A stretch of DNA of 64,000 nt, taken from positions 992,001 through 1,056,000 of the forward strand of contig AP024676.1 in NCBI GenBank assembly GCA_025998955.1. The letters run 5' to 3'. The notes below the pieces were generated by a model. The model ran no database searches and had not been told where the DNA came from. It saw only the letters and a list, made by a program, of their open reading frames with translations. The position numbers were made by a program, and so were the translations under genes. Positions 53,376 through 62,873 of this stretch are shown piece by piece (within the stretch, counting starts at the first letter, position 1; the number at the start of each line of letters is the position of its first letter). The stretch comes from Candidatus Roseilinea sp. GTDB lineage: Bacteria; Chloroflexota; Anaerolineae; J036; Brachytrichaceae.

Positions 53376-54299
53376 ATGGCAGCGATTCCTGCACTTTCAA
53401 GCCGATCTGCACGAGACCGCTTGTGGAAGAGACTGCATAAGCAACTTCCAAACTATCTGTTCATCCTTCCGTATTTGATTCTGTTTGTGGTCTTTATGGT
53501 CTTTCCAATCGTGCGCGGCGTACAAATGAGCTTTTATGACTGGAAGATCATGGCCATTGATCAGACCTTCATCGGTGCTGAGAACTTCATTAAGCTTGCG
53601 GGCGACGCACTGTGGTGGAAGGTTGTCAACAACACAGTTTACTTCGCTGTGCTAACAGTGGTAGGCAATGTTTGTCTTGCACTTGCTATCGCTGTCATAT
53701 TGAAGCGCGGTTTCTTCGGCAATGGGTTCTTCCGGACGCTGTTCTATGCCACGACTATTCTCTCCGTATCAGTATTGGGCATTATCGCAGCGCGCATCTG
53801 GGACGCACAGCGCGGTATTCTGAACTATTTCATTGTCGAAGTGTTTAACGGTCCGCGCATTCAATGGCTAGGTGATAAGAATCTAGTCATACCGGTGCTT
53901 GCAATTACAACGATCTGGTGGACTTTCGGCGTACCGATGCTGGCCTTTCTAGCTGGTCTAATGAATATTCCTGACGCCATCTACGAAGCTGCCGCTATAG
54001 ATGGAGCGACAGGAGTTCAGTCTTTCTTCACCATTACGCTGCCATTGCTCACACCTACGTTGCTATTTGTTGTAGTAACACAGTTTATTGCGCACATGCA
54101 AATGTTCGGCCAAGCCTATCTCCTCACGGGTGGAGGTCCTGGTCATGAGTCACGCAGTATAGTGATTTACATCTATGAGACAGCATTTAAGTTCTTCAGG
54201 CTAGGCTACGCTTCAACGATGGCGGTCTGGCTGACTGGTCTTATGGCTGTAGTCACGTTGTTCCAATTCATTTTGCTCAGAGAGCGCCCAGAGTATTAG
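53376..54299 (+). CDS. CUT1 ABC transporter permease (MalF-like)
   Basis: A 307-residue permease with six helices. It starts with a charged N-terminus then [20 protein letters not shown]. The EAA coupling loop is [17 protein letters not shown]. It forms a heterodimer with the next gene product for oligosaccharide import. Base composition is slightly AT-richer than the glycosidases. Confidence 0.92.
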   Translation: MAAIPALSSRSARDRLWKRLHKQLPNYLFILPYLILFVVFMVFPIVRGVQMSFYDWKIMAIDQTFIGAENFIKLAGDALWWKVVNNTVYFAVLTVVGNVCLALAIAVILKRGFFGNGFFRTLFYATTILSVSVLGIIAARIWDAQRGILNYFIVEVFNGPRIQWLGDKNLVIPVLAITTIWWTFGVPMLAFLAGLMNIPDAIYEAAAIDGATGVQSFFTITLPLLTPTLLFVVVTQFIAHMQMFGQAYLLTGGGPGHESRSIVIYIYETAFKFFRLGYASTMAVWLTGLMAVVTLFQFILLRERPEY

Positions 54300-54307
54300 G
54301 AGGCATC

Positions 54308-55201
54308 ATGGCGGTCTCGAACACAACGGTTGACACCCTTGTATCCGGCGCAGCGCGTCCTCGTCGTAAATTTCGTTTGAATCTGGAGACGCTGGGTATT
54401 TATCTCCTTCTTGTGCCGCTAGGCATTACATTGGTGTTGCCAGTTTGGTACATGGTGGTAATGGCATTTACGCCAGAAAACTTCCAGCTTCGCTGGCCTA
54501 TAGTCTGGGTGCCTGATCCGTTCACGTTGCGTAACTTCCAACACATCTTTGCGGATGCGACGCTGCCCGTCGCGCGGTGGTTACTCAACAGCGTCGTTGT
54601 TACATTCGTGGGAACAGCGCTAGTGCTGCTAATTACCTCGCTGGCGGCCTATGCCTTTGCACGCCTCGACTTTCCAGGCAAGAATGTGCTGTTCTCCATT
54701 TTGATCATCAGCCTGATGATCCCGGGAACAATTACCTTTATACCTGCCTTTCTCTTGCTGCGCGATCTCTCGCTGCTCAATTCTTACGCAGCGATCTGGC
54801 TGCCGGCAATGGCGAGCGCATGGAGTGTTTTCTTCCTGCGGCAGCAATTCTATGCGATCCCGAAGGAACTCGAAGATGCTGCTACAGTGGATGGTGCAGG
54901 ACGATTCCGCATCTACTGGCAGATATGCCTACCGCTTGTGCAGGCTGCCTTGATTGCACAGGGCATTTTAACTGCACTTGCGTTTTGGAATGATCTGTTC
55001 TGGCCATTGATCGTACTGAGCGACCGCCCCAGTTTAACGTTGCCGGTTGGGTTATTAGTTCTCCAGCAAGGCAGCTATATTCAACGCGGTCTTGCCTTCG
55101 CAGGCGGCTTTTTGGCTGCTGCGCCTCCGCTGGTCTTTTATTTCATCTTCCAACGCCACATCATCAAAGGAGTGACAACGTCTGGCTTAGCTGGCCGTTG
55201 A
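54308..55201 (+). CDS. CUT1 ABC transporter permease (MalG-like)
   Basis: A 297-residue permease. The EAA loop is [17 protein letters not shown], and the C-terminus ends with [18 protein letters not shown], typical of MalG-type subunits. A ribosome binding site TAGGAGG precedes the ATG and overlaps the previous gene's stop codon. Confidence 0.92.
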   Translation: MAVSNTTVDTLVSGAARPRRKFRLNLETLGIYLLLVPLGITLVLPVWYMVVMAFTPENFQLRWPIVWVPDPFTLRNFQHIFADATLPVARWLLNSVVVTFVGTALVLLITSLAAYAFARLDFPGKNVLFSILIISLMIPGTITFIPAFLLLRDLSLLNSYAAIWLPAMASAWSVFFLRQQFYAIPKELEDAATVDGAGRFRIYWQICLPLVQAALIAQGILTALAFWNDLFWPLIVLSDRPSLTLPVGLLVLQQGSYIQRGLAFAGGFLAAAPPLVFYFIFQRHIIKGVTTSGLAGR

Positions 55202-55207
55202 GATGTT

Positions 55208-56698
55208 ATGCCTAGGGCAGTCATTCTGCTTGACCCCAACCGCATCATCGCCGAGATCTCGCCGTTGCTGTTCGGTGGCTTCGCCGAGCACATGGGCCGC
55301 TGCATCTACGAAGGTGTCCATGACCCGGCTTCGCCGCTGGCCGACGAAGACGGTCTGCGCACCGATGTACTGGCTGCGCTGCGCGAGCTGGGCTACACCG
55401 TGATCCGCTATCCGGGCGGCAATTTCCTCAGCGGCTACCACTGGCTCGACGGCGTCGGGCCAAAAGAGCAGCGCCCGCGCCGTCGTGACCTCGCCTGGTT
55501 CTCCATCGAGACCAACCAGTTCGGCATCAACGAGTTCATCCACTTTTGTCGCAAGCTCGGCGCCGAGCCGATGCTCGGCGTCAACATGGGCACCGGCACA
55601 ATCGAGTCGGCGGCCAACCTGGTCGAATACTGCAACGCGCCGACCGGCACCTATTGGAGCGACCTGCGCGCCTCGCATGGCTTCGATGCGCCGCACAACG
55701 TGCGCTATTGGTGCGTAGGCAACGAGATGGATGGCTCATGGCAGATCGGTCACCTCGACGCCCTGGACTACGCTAAGAAGGCCCGCGAAGCCGCCAAGAT
55801 GATGAAGTGGCACGATCCGTCCATCAAGACGGTCTTGTGTGGGTCGTCGAACGATCAGATGCCTACCTTCCCGGAGTGGGATCGCCTCGTGCTCGAGCAC
55901 TGTTGGGACGTAGTGGACTACCTCTCCATCCACATGTATGTCAGCAACCACCACGATCAAGATACGCCGAGCTATCTGGCGTTGGCTCGGCGCTTCGAGG
56001 ACTTCGTGGATACCATGGCGGCAACTCTGCGCTACGTCAAAGCAAAGACGCGCAGCAAGCACGATGTGTATCTCTCGTGGGATGAATGGCAAGTGTGGCA
56101 TCCCGGCGAGACCAACGGGCGATGGACCGAAGCGCCTCACCTGGCCGAGACCGGCTACAACCTGGAAGATGCGCTTGTCGTGGCGCAGTGGCTCAACGTC
56201 TTCTTGCGCAAGTGCGATGTGCTGAAGATCGCTTGTGTTGCGCAGATCGTCAACATCATCTCGTGGATTCACACCCGGCGCGATGGCCTGCTCAAGCACA
56301 CGTCGTTCTATCCGTTCAAGTTCGTCAGCAACTGGGCACGTGGTTATGCGCTCGACGTGCTGGTGAAGTCGCCCGTGTATGAGAACAAGCGCTTCGGTGC
56401 TTCGCCGCTGCTCGATGTGGCTGCTGCCCACGATCCGGCGACCGGCTACCAAGCCGTCTTCATCGTCAACCGCAGCCTGACCGAGCCGGTAGTGACCGAG
56501 CTGATTTGGCAAGATGGCGCGCCGGCGTGGGTGATCGAAGCGTGGCAACTGGCCGGCAACGATCCCCGGCAGGGCAATACGTGGGAAATGCCGAACGCCA
56601 TTGTGCCGCACAAGCTCGATGGGCTGAAGATGGATGGCGCGGTGTTGCGTCTGCAATTGGCCCCACTATCGTTTACGGCCATCCGATTTGGAACTTGA
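55208..56698 (+). CDS. Alpha-L-arabinofuranosidase, GH51
   Basis: A 496-residue retaining glycosidase releasing arabinose from arabinan, arabinoxylan or arabino-oligosaccharides. The acid/base Glu is in [11 protein letters not shown] and the nucleophile Glu in [11 protein letters not shown], both on a TIM barrel that starts at [14 protein letters not shown]; a C-terminal beta domain follows from about residue 380. No signal peptide, so it acts on imported oligosaccharides. It starts 6 bases after the permease. Confidence 0.95.
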   Translation: MPRAVILLDPNRIIAEISPLLFGGFAEHMGRCIYEGVHDPASPLADEDGLRTDVLAALRELGYTVIRYPGGNFLSGYHWLDGVGPKEQRPRRRDLAWFSIETNQFGINEFIHFCRKLGAEPMLGVNMGTGTIESAANLVEYCNAPTGTYWSDLRASHGFDAPHNVRYWCVGNEMDGSWQIGHLDALDYAKKAREAAKMMKWHDPSIKTVLCGSSNDQMPTFPEWDRLVLEHCWDVVDYLSIHMYVSNHHDQDTPSYLALARRFEDFVDTMAATLRYVKAKTRSKHDVYLSWDEWQVWHPGETNGRWTEAPHLAETGYNLEDALVVAQWLNVFLRKCDVLKIACVAQIVNIISWIHTRRDGLLKHTSFYPFKFVSNWARGYALDVLVKSPVYENKRFGASPLLDVAAAHDPATGYQAVFIVNRSLTEPVVTELIWQDGAPAWVIEAWQLAGNDPRQGNTWEMPNAIVPHKLDGLKMDGAVLRLQLAPLSFTAIRFGT

Positions 56699-56724
56699 AA
56701 GCCTCCTCGACTCAAGCGGGCGCG

Positions 56725-57753
56725 ATGAAGTTCGTTTTTGCTGCCTATGCAAGCGCGCTGATCCTGCTCGCTGCATGTGATGGCCTCACCGCGCGCGCTA
56801 CACCGGCCGCACCGACGGCGACCATGTCTGCTGGCAAGACTTATACCAACCCTGTTTACGACGACGACTTTCCGGACCCCTTCGTGCTGCGCGTTGGCGG
56901 AACTTACTATGCCTATGCCACTAACGTCCGCAGTAACAATGTGCCGGTGTTGCGTTCAACCGATTTGGCAACGTGGGACAGGCTCGGCGACGCGCTACCT
57001 GTGTTGCCCAAATGGGCACGCTCCGGCGCAGGTCTGACCTGGGCGCCTTCCGTGCTGCCACGCAGGGGGCGCTACGTGCTTTACTTTACCGCTCGTGACC
57101 ACGCCTCTGACCGGCAGTGCATCGGTCGCGCCGTCGCCGATGCGCCCGAGGGTAAGTTCAAAGATGATTCATCGCAGCCGTTCATCTGCCAAGCCCAGCT
57201 GGGCGGCTCGATTGACCCTAGCCCGTTTGTGGATGACGATGGCTCGGCCTGGCTGCTATGGAAGAACGATGGTAACTGCTGTGGCTTGCCGGTCGGGCTA
57301 TGGATTCAGCGCCTCAGTGACGATGGCCTGTCGCTCATCGGTGGGCCACGCGAGTTGCTTCGCCATGACCGCGCCTGGGAAGGTCCGTTGATTGAAGGAC
57401 CGAGCATGCTCAAGCACAACGGCAAGTATTACCTGTTCTACTCGGCTAACTGGTATGAGAGCGCTGATTACGCTATCGGGTATGCCGTTGCCGACACGAT
57501 TATCGGCCCCTATGCAAAGATCACTCGCGATGGGCCTTTGTTTGCCAAGCGCGGCGAAGTAGCGGGTCCAGGTGGGCAGGAATTCTTTACTGACCTTGCG
57601 GGCAACCTATGGATGGCTTACCATGCATGGAAATCACGTAACGTCGGCTACACCAACCTAGGCCGGCGTAGCTTGCGCCTGGACCGCGTGCGCTTCGAGG
57701 GCGATGTGCCTATCCTAGATGGGCCAACGACCGACCCACAACCCTTGCCCTGA
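56725..57753 (+). CDS. Exported GH43-family glycosidase (lipoprotein)
   Basis: A 342-residue five-bladed beta-propeller glycosidase, most likely an arabinofuranosidase, arabinanase or xylosidase. A short signal ends in lipobox LLAAC, so the enzyme is anchored outside. Catalytic residues: base Asp in DDFPDPFVL, pKa-modulating Asp in GSIDPSPFVDDDG and acid Glu in LIEGPSM. I start at the ATG at 56725 (MKFVFAAYASALILL); the frame is open to 56506 but overlaps the GH51 gene. Surface location fits a role in first cleavage before import. Confidence 0.88.
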   Translation: MKFVFAAYASALILLAACDGLTARATPAAPTATMSAGKTYTNPVYDDDFPDPFVLRVGGTYYAYATNVRSNNVPVLRSTDLATWDRLGDALPVLPKWARSGAGLTWAPSVLPRRGRYVLYFTARDHASDRQCIGRAVADAPEGKFKDDSSQPFICQAQLGGSIDPSPFVDDDGSAWLLWKNDGNCCGLPVGLWIQRLSDDGLSLIGGPRELLRHDRAWEGPLIEGPSMLKHNGKYYLFYSANWYESADYAIGYAVADTIIGPYAKITRDGPLFAKRGEVAGPGGQEFFTDLAGNLWMAYHAWKSRNVGYTNLGRRSLRLDRVRFEGDVPILDGPTTDPQPLP

Positions 57754-57774
57754 ACACGATTAAGGAGATTCATC

Positions 57775-60513
57775 TTGACCCGACTCAACCTTTCGCTGGA
57801 CGGCGCATGGCAATTTTGGGCCGACCCGGATGGGCGCCTATCGCCGGCGACACTCCCACCGCGCGCTGCGCTCAAGCTCGACGTGCCTGCGCCATGGCAA
57901 ATGCACCCCGACCTGCGCTTCTACACCGGCATAGGCTGGTATCGGCGCACCTTTCGGCTCGCGCCGAAGATGTTGGGCGCAGGCCGCGTGGTAGTCCTGC
58001 GCTTCGGCGCAGCCGACTACTTCGCCGATGTCTGGGTGAACGGCAAGAAGGCCGGCGCGCATGAAGGCGGTTATTTGCCCTTCGAGCTGGACGTGACCCG
58101 ATTCGTGCAGCCAGGCAGCAACGTCGTCGTCGTGCGCGTGGACGACTCGCTGGACTTCTTCCCGGAAATCCCACATGGTAAACAGTCATGGTATGGCCCG
58201 ATCTCTGGGCTGTGGCAGCCGGTGGCACTGGAGAGCCGGCCACGCAAGCACATCGTCTCGCTCAAGATCACGCCGCAGGGCGAGCAGGTCACGGCGCGCG
58301 TCACGCTCAGCCGAAAGCTTTCCGCGCACGACCGGCTGCGCTTCGAGGTGTTCGATCCCGATGGCACGCGCGTGGCGGTGCAGGAAACGTCTGCGCCCGA
58401 AGCCACGCTCCATGTGCCGTCGCCCCAATTGTGGGACGTGCACTCGCCTTGTCTCTACACCCTTCGCGCGACGCTCACCGACATCACTGACACTACTGAC
58501 GCCCTCTCTGATGCCTTCGGCTTTCGCACGATCGAGGCACGGGATGGCAAGCTCTGGCTGAACGGCCGGCCGATCTATCTGCGCGGTGCGCTCGACCAAG
58601 ACTACTATCCCGACGGCATCTACACACCGCCCTCGCAGGACTACATCGAGCACCAGTTTCGGTTGGCGAAGGCCATGGGCCTGAACTGCCTGCGCATCCA
58701 CATCAAAATCGGTGATCCGCGTTACTACCGCGCCGCCGATCGAGTCGGCCTGCTCATCTGGACCGAGATGCCCAATTGGCAACTGCTGACCGAAGACACA
58801 AAGCGTCGCGCACGCGAGACGTTCATCGGCATGGTCGAGCGCGACTGGAACCGGCCCAGCATCGTCATTCGCAGCATCATCAACGAAGCCTGGGGGATTG
58901 ATCAGTTCGACCCTGAACATCTGCAATGGATGGCGGAAACCTGCGATTGGCTGAAGGCATACGATTCATCTCGGCTCGTCGTGGATAACTCCGCGTGCTA
59001 CAGCAACTTTCACGTCGTCAGCGATATTGACGACATACACAACTACTACGCTATCCCCGATCACTATCGCCAGTGGAAGGAATGGGTCGCGAATGTCGCG
59101 CGTCGTCCGGCTTGGACGTACGCGCCGCATCTACCGGATGCCGAGTCGCGTGGGCGCTTCCTGCGCGACCAGTGGCACGCCGACTGGGCGGCGCCTGCGC
59201 CCGGCGTGCGCCGCAGCGGTCAGGAACCGATTGTCATCTCCGAGTTCGGCAATTGGGGTTTGCCCGATGTCGAGAAGTTGGAAGCGCACTACGGCGGCGA
59301 GCCTTGGTGGTTCGAGACCGGCCTGGAGCACGGCGGCGGCGAAGTCTACCCGCACGGCGTGCGCTATCGCTTTCAGCTCTACGGCCTAAATCGCGTATTC
59401 GGCTCGTTGAGCCGGCTGGCCGAGGCCAGCCAGCGCCAGCAGATGGCTGCCATGAAGTATGAAATCGAGCAGATGCGGTTGCATTCATCCATTCAAGGCT
59501 ACGTCATCACCGAGTTCACCGATTTGCATTGGGAGTGCAACGGCTTGCTCGATATGCTGCGCAACCCAAAGGTCTATCACGACGAAATCGGCCAGATCAA
59601 CGCCGACGATGTGATCGTGCCACAATGGGAACGCCTGGCCTTTTATGCAGGCGAGCAAGTCGTCGTCCCGTTGGTCATTTCGCACTACTCGCAGGCCGAC
59701 TTGTCGAACAGCTGGTTGGAGTGGGAACTCACCGGCTTCCCCGAGTTCGGCGGCGTGATCGAGGGCGTGACGCCGGCGGCATTCACAGTGACTGGCGCCG
59801 GCGCAATTGTCTTCGACGCGCCAAACGTGGAACGCGGGAAGCGTGCGCGGCTCATCATGCGACTGGTCGCCGGCAACAAGGCTGTGGTCGCGCGCAACTA
59901 TCTCGACCTCTACTTCTTCCCGCGCGTCGCCGCGCCGGCGATTCGGGTGCACGCGCCGGAGCATGCCGATGCCTTCCGCACACTAGGCTATACATTAGTC
60001 GAAGATGCGGTGCAGGCCGATGTCGTCGTGGTCGGCAAGATGACCGAGGCATGGCGCGAGTATGTGCGGTGCGGTGGTCGAGCGCTCTGGCTGGCCGAGG
60101 CTGATGATGCGCAGCAGACATGGTTCAAGGATGTGCACGTAGTTCCGCGCGCGCAGGTCGGGCTGCGCGGCGACTGGGCCAGCAGCTTCAGTTGGATCCG
60201 CCGCGATGTGATGTTCGGTGACATCCCCGCGGACAACGGAGTGGATTTCGCTTTTGCCGATCTCACACCGGAGCAGGTCATCCTCGGCGTCCATCCCTTC
60301 CATTGGCCGCGCGACGTGCATGCCGGCATCTTCGTCGGCTGGATTCACAAGAACGCTGCCCTCGTGGCAGAGCGACGCGTAGGCCGGGGCCGGATGATCG
60401 TCTGCACCTTCCGGCTGCGCGACCATCTCGCCGCGCAGCCGGTGGCCGCCGTCATGCTGCGCGATATGGTGACGCGGCTAGTGGATAAGACAGTGCGCAA
60501 GCAGAGACCATGA
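57775..60513 (+). CDS. Glycoside hydrolase family 2
   Basis: A 912-residue enzyme. The N-terminal jelly-roll sugar-binding domain (DGAWQFWADPDGRLSPATLP, WYRRTFRL) and the immunoglobulin-like domain are followed by the TIM barrel, with acid/base Glu in SIINEAWGID and nucleophile Glu in IVISEFGNWG. About 300 further residues form extra beta domains. Activity could be beta-galactosidase, beta-glucuronidase or beta-mannosidase. Start is TTG at 57775, supported by AAGGAG 10 bases upstream. No signal peptide. Last gene of the operon. Confidence 0.9.
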   Translation: MTRLNLSLDGAWQFWADPDGRLSPATLPPRAALKLDVPAPWQMHPDLRFYTGIGWYRRTFRLAPKMLGAGRVVVLRFGAADYFADVWVNGKKAGAHEGGYLPFELDVTRFVQPGSNVVVVRVDDSLDFFPEIPHGKQSWYGPISGLWQPVALESRPRKHIVSLKITPQGEQVTARVTLSRKLSAHDRLRFEVFDPDGTRVAVQETSAPEATLHVPSPQLWDVHSPCLYTLRATLTDITDTTDALSDAFGFRTIEARDGKLWLNGRPIYLRGALDQDYYPDGIYTPPSQDYIEHQFRLAKAMGLNCLRIHIKIGDPRYYRAADRVGLLIWTEMPNWQLLTEDTKRRARETFIGMVERDWNRPSIVIRSIINEAWGIDQFDPEHLQWMAETCDWLKAYDSSRLVVDNSACYSNFHVVSDIDDIHNYYAIPDHYRQWKEWVANVARRPAWTYAPHLPDAESRGRFLRDQWHADWAAPAPGVRRSGQEPIVISEFGNWGLPDVEKLEAHYGGEPWWFETGLEHGGGEVYPHGVRYRFQLYGLNRVFGSLSRLAEASQRQQMAAMKYEIEQMRLHSSIQGYVITEFTDLHWECNGLLDMLRNPKVYHDEIGQINADDVIVPQWERLAFYAGEQVVVPLVISHYSQADLSNSWLEWELTGFPEFGGVIEGVTPAAFTVTGAGAIVFDAPNVERGKRARLIMRLVAGNKAVVARNYLDLYFFPRVAAPAIRVHAPEHADAFRTLGYTLVEDAVQADVVVVGKMTEAWREYVRCGGRALWLAEADDAQQTWFKDVHVVPRAQVGLRGDWASSFSWIRRDVMFGDIPADNGVDFAFADLTPEQVILGVHPFHWPRDVHAGIFVGWIHKNAALVAERRVGRGRMIVCTFRLRDHLAAQPVAAVMLRDMVTRLVDKTVRKQRP

Positions 60514-60515
60514 GC

Positions 60516-60974
60516 TCATGACTCTGCTATCTGCTGGTCACGATACCACTGCAGGAAGTCGCCGGGTGTGCCGATGGGAAAGGACATCACCTCGCAGAGT
60601 GCATCATTCCTCAAGAAGTGCTTACGGTCGAGTGTGACGAAGTATGCGGCGCGGGCGGTCATTGCAGCCGCCAAGATGCGCGCATCAGCTTCGTAAGAGA
60701 CGAACCGGCGTGCCTGCGCCAACGCGCGAGCCGACGGACGCTTGACTACGCGTGCGATACACGCATCGAGGATGAGCAGCAATTCGTCCAGCAGATCTGG
60801 CAGCTTTTCGCGGACAACTTCTTCGATTTCAGCCAGCACTTGGCTGCTGACAACGAGCGAGAGGAGCTGAGCTTCGCCAAGTTGCAGAATCGCGTGCGCG
60901 CCTCCCGATGCTGACCAAATACCGGCAAAGAGTGCGCTTGTATCGAGGAAGACTTTAAGTGCCGGCTTTGCCAT
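60516..60974 (-). CDS. PIN-domain ribonuclease toxin (VapC-like)
   Basis: A 152-residue PIN protein. The acidic catalytic set is visible: Asp in KVFLDTSALFAG (about residue 11), Glu in LAEIEEVVREKL, Asp in YEADARILAAA and Asp in YFVTLDRKHFL. It overlaps the antitoxin gene by 20 bases and is likely an RNase held in check by it. Convergent with the GH2 gene, 2 bases apart. Confidence 0.85.
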   Translation of the reverse strand: MAKPALKVFLDTSALFAGIWSASGGAHAILQLGEAQLLSLVVSSQVLAEIEEVVREKLPDLLDELLLILDACIARVVKRPSARALAQARRFVSYEADARILAAAMTARAAYFVTLDRKHFLRNDALCEVMSFPIGTPGDFLQWYRDQQIAES

Positions 60975-61215
60975 TACGTTCGCGCGCTGCGCGGAGGCGC
61001 TTCAGCATGCTCTCCAGCGTCTCGCCCTTTGCGGCCAGGCCTTCGCGGATGCTGTTTGCGAGGCGATCAACCGTCAATTGGCGCGGCACCAGCGCAAATG
61101 CGCCGCCCCCCAGGTCAATCACGGTGAACACATCGCCTTCTTTGACGCGATACGCATCGCGTAGCGCTTTGGGTAGCGTGATCACGCCGCGTTGTGATAC
61201 CTGCACCGTCATCAT
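60955..61215 (-). CDS. AbrB/MazE-type antitoxin
   Basis: An 86-residue swapped-hairpin AbrB protein: VQVSQRGVITLPKALRDAY and VKEGDVFTVIDLGGGAFALV are the DNA-binding fold, and the basic/helical C-terminus (residues 50-86) should bind the toxin. It precedes the PIN gene and probably autoregulates the pair. Confidence 0.85.
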   Translation of the reverse strand: MMTVQVSQRGVITLPKALRDAYRVKEGDVFTVIDLGGGAFALVPRQLTVDRLANSIREGLAAKGETLESMLKRLRAARERNGKAGT

Positions 61216-61289
61216 AATCTAAGCTCCGATTTTCAGATTTTCTGATACGGGTAAGTCTATCAGATCTGCGGAGTGAGACACAGCCTCGA

Positions 61290-62867
61290 TTATGACCGCC
61301 TCTGGAACAAAATATAAGGCCCGTTCTCGCCGATGAACGCGTAGTTTTCCTCGACGAATCGGTTGACTTCCGGTATGCCCTTCCACGTTTCGATGAAGCG
61401 CGCCGATTCCCATGGGAAACCGTCCCGGCTGAGCACGAAGAAGCGCGGCGGGTTGCGCGTCAGATCGCTGAGGTAAGCCTCAGTCAGTGCCGCGCGTACA
61501 TCGGCGTCGCGCGATTCGTCGGCCCAGCGCAGATAGGGGAAGCGCGTCGCGTTCTGCCGCTGCGCCAGGAAATAGACCACCGGCGTGTCGCTGAACACGG
61601 CGACGCGATCCTCCGGCGCGGCGTTATCGCGCAGGAACTCGGCGAGCAGCAACTGAGCCGCCTCCTTCGTTTCGAGGTGCAGGGGGTGTGGCGACTTGCC
61701 CTGCACGATGACGTTGTCGTAGGCGTCGCGCATCCATGGCCACATGGTAAGCACTTGGCCGGCCACGGCAGCAACGAATAGCGCCGGCGCAGCCAGGCGC
61801 GCGATCGAGTGGGCTGGGCGCGAGTCGGCGAACGCCGCGCCGGCCAGCAGCGCCATCGGCGGCAACCAGATGATGAAGTGGTAGCGGTACGAGTGACCTT
61901 GCCACAAGTTCAGCAGCATGGTGGTCAGCAGCCACAGAACGGCCAGCCCGCCCGCTTCGCGCCGCGCGCTGCTCCACAACGACCGGACTACACCGAGTGC
62001 GACCAGCAGCATGATGAACGGATAGCCACGCCCGAGCGATTGCACTTGTGGCACAGTGTCTTTGAACCCGGCAGTGGGCGTGCTGCCGATCTGCACAAAC
62101 GTCGTGATCTCCACCCAGAACAAGCCGGTCAGCCAAGCCCAGCGCTCGTCGAGTGGTTTGTTGTGAAAGTTGGCAATGGCGTAGCGCAGGTGCAGCAACA
62201 GATCGTCCAGCGCGCCGTTGATCAGGAAGTAGGCGCTGCCCAGTGCAGTCGTTAGCGTTGCGCCGGCACCGACCGACGCGGCGGCGCCGATATGCCTGTG
62301 CTGTGCTAGTGCCCACAGCATTAGCACGATGGCGTACAGCGCGAAGGGATACTTGAACCAGAACAACGCGCCGGCGAATGCGCCGCCGGCGAAGAGCCAG
62401 CGCGTCTGACGGCGGTCTATGAATCGGCCTGCTTCCCAGACGCACAGCGTCGCCGCGATGAAGCACAGGTTGGCGAACCCCTCGGCCTGCGCCACCGACC
62501 AATAGTTCAGCGTAGCCATGGTCAGCCAGAGCAACGCGCCGGCCACCATGCCCGAGAATCGGCTGCCGAACATGCGCCACGCGAGCATGCCGAGCAAGGT
62601 CGCCGAGATCGCCTGCCAGGCCAGGTTGAAGGCGAATACGGCCGGCTGCGTTGGTTCGAGCGCCGTGGCGAGAGCATAGAGCGCCGGCGTGAGCGGCCCG
62701 CGCACGTCCCAGCAATCGCGCAGGAAGACACCGCCGCGCCGCAACACATCGCCACACGCGGCGAACGCGCCCTGGTCGAACCACATCGGATACCACACCT
62801 GCGGTAAGCCGATGGCTACCAGCCCCAGCGCAGCGAGCATCGCCAGTCCAAGCACTACCCATCGCAT
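61290..62867 (-). CDS. Membrane glycosyltransferase (GT39/ArnT-like, GT-C fold)
   Basis: A 525-residue polytopic protein. The N-terminal loop WYPMWFDQGAFAACGDVLR and GVFLRDCWDVRGPLTPALY matches the acidic active-site loop of PMT/ArnT-type transferases (PF13231/PF02366), which move sugars from polyprenyl phosphates. About 10 helices follow, then a soluble C-terminal part of ~130 residues beginning VIVQGKSPHPLHLE. The donor is probably a polyprenyl-phosphate sugar; the acceptor is unknown. Confidence 0.75.
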   Translation of the reverse strand: MRWVVLGLAMLAALGLVAIGLPQVWYPMWFDQGAFAACGDVLRRGGVFLRDCWDVRGPLTPALYALATALEPTQPAVFAFNLAWQAISATLLGMLAWRMFGSRFSGMVAGALLWLTMATLNYWSVAQAEGFANLCFIAATLCVWEAGRFIDRRQTRWLFAGGAFAGALFWFKYPFALYAIVLMLWALAQHRHIGAAASVGAGATLTTALGSAYFLINGALDDLLLHLRYAIANFHNKPLDERWAWLTGLFWVEITTFVQIGSTPTAGFKDTVPQVQSLGRGYPFIMLLVALGVVRSLWSSARREAGGLAVLWLLTTMLLNLWQGHSYRYHFIIWLPPMALLAGAAFADSRPAHSIARLAAPALFVAAVAGQVLTMWPWMRDAYDNVIVQGKSPHPLHLETKEAAQLLLAEFLRDNAAPEDRVAVFSDTPVVYFLAQRQNATRFPYLRWADESRDADVRAALTEAYLSDLTRNPPRFFVLSRDGFPWESARFIETWKGIPEVNRFVEENYAFIGENGPYILFQRRS

Positions 62868-62873
62868 GTACGC

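Noticed and set aside
55736-56656. 306-residue open frame on the minus strand
   Set aside because: Antisense shadow of the GH51 gene, which has intact catalytic motifs in its own frame.
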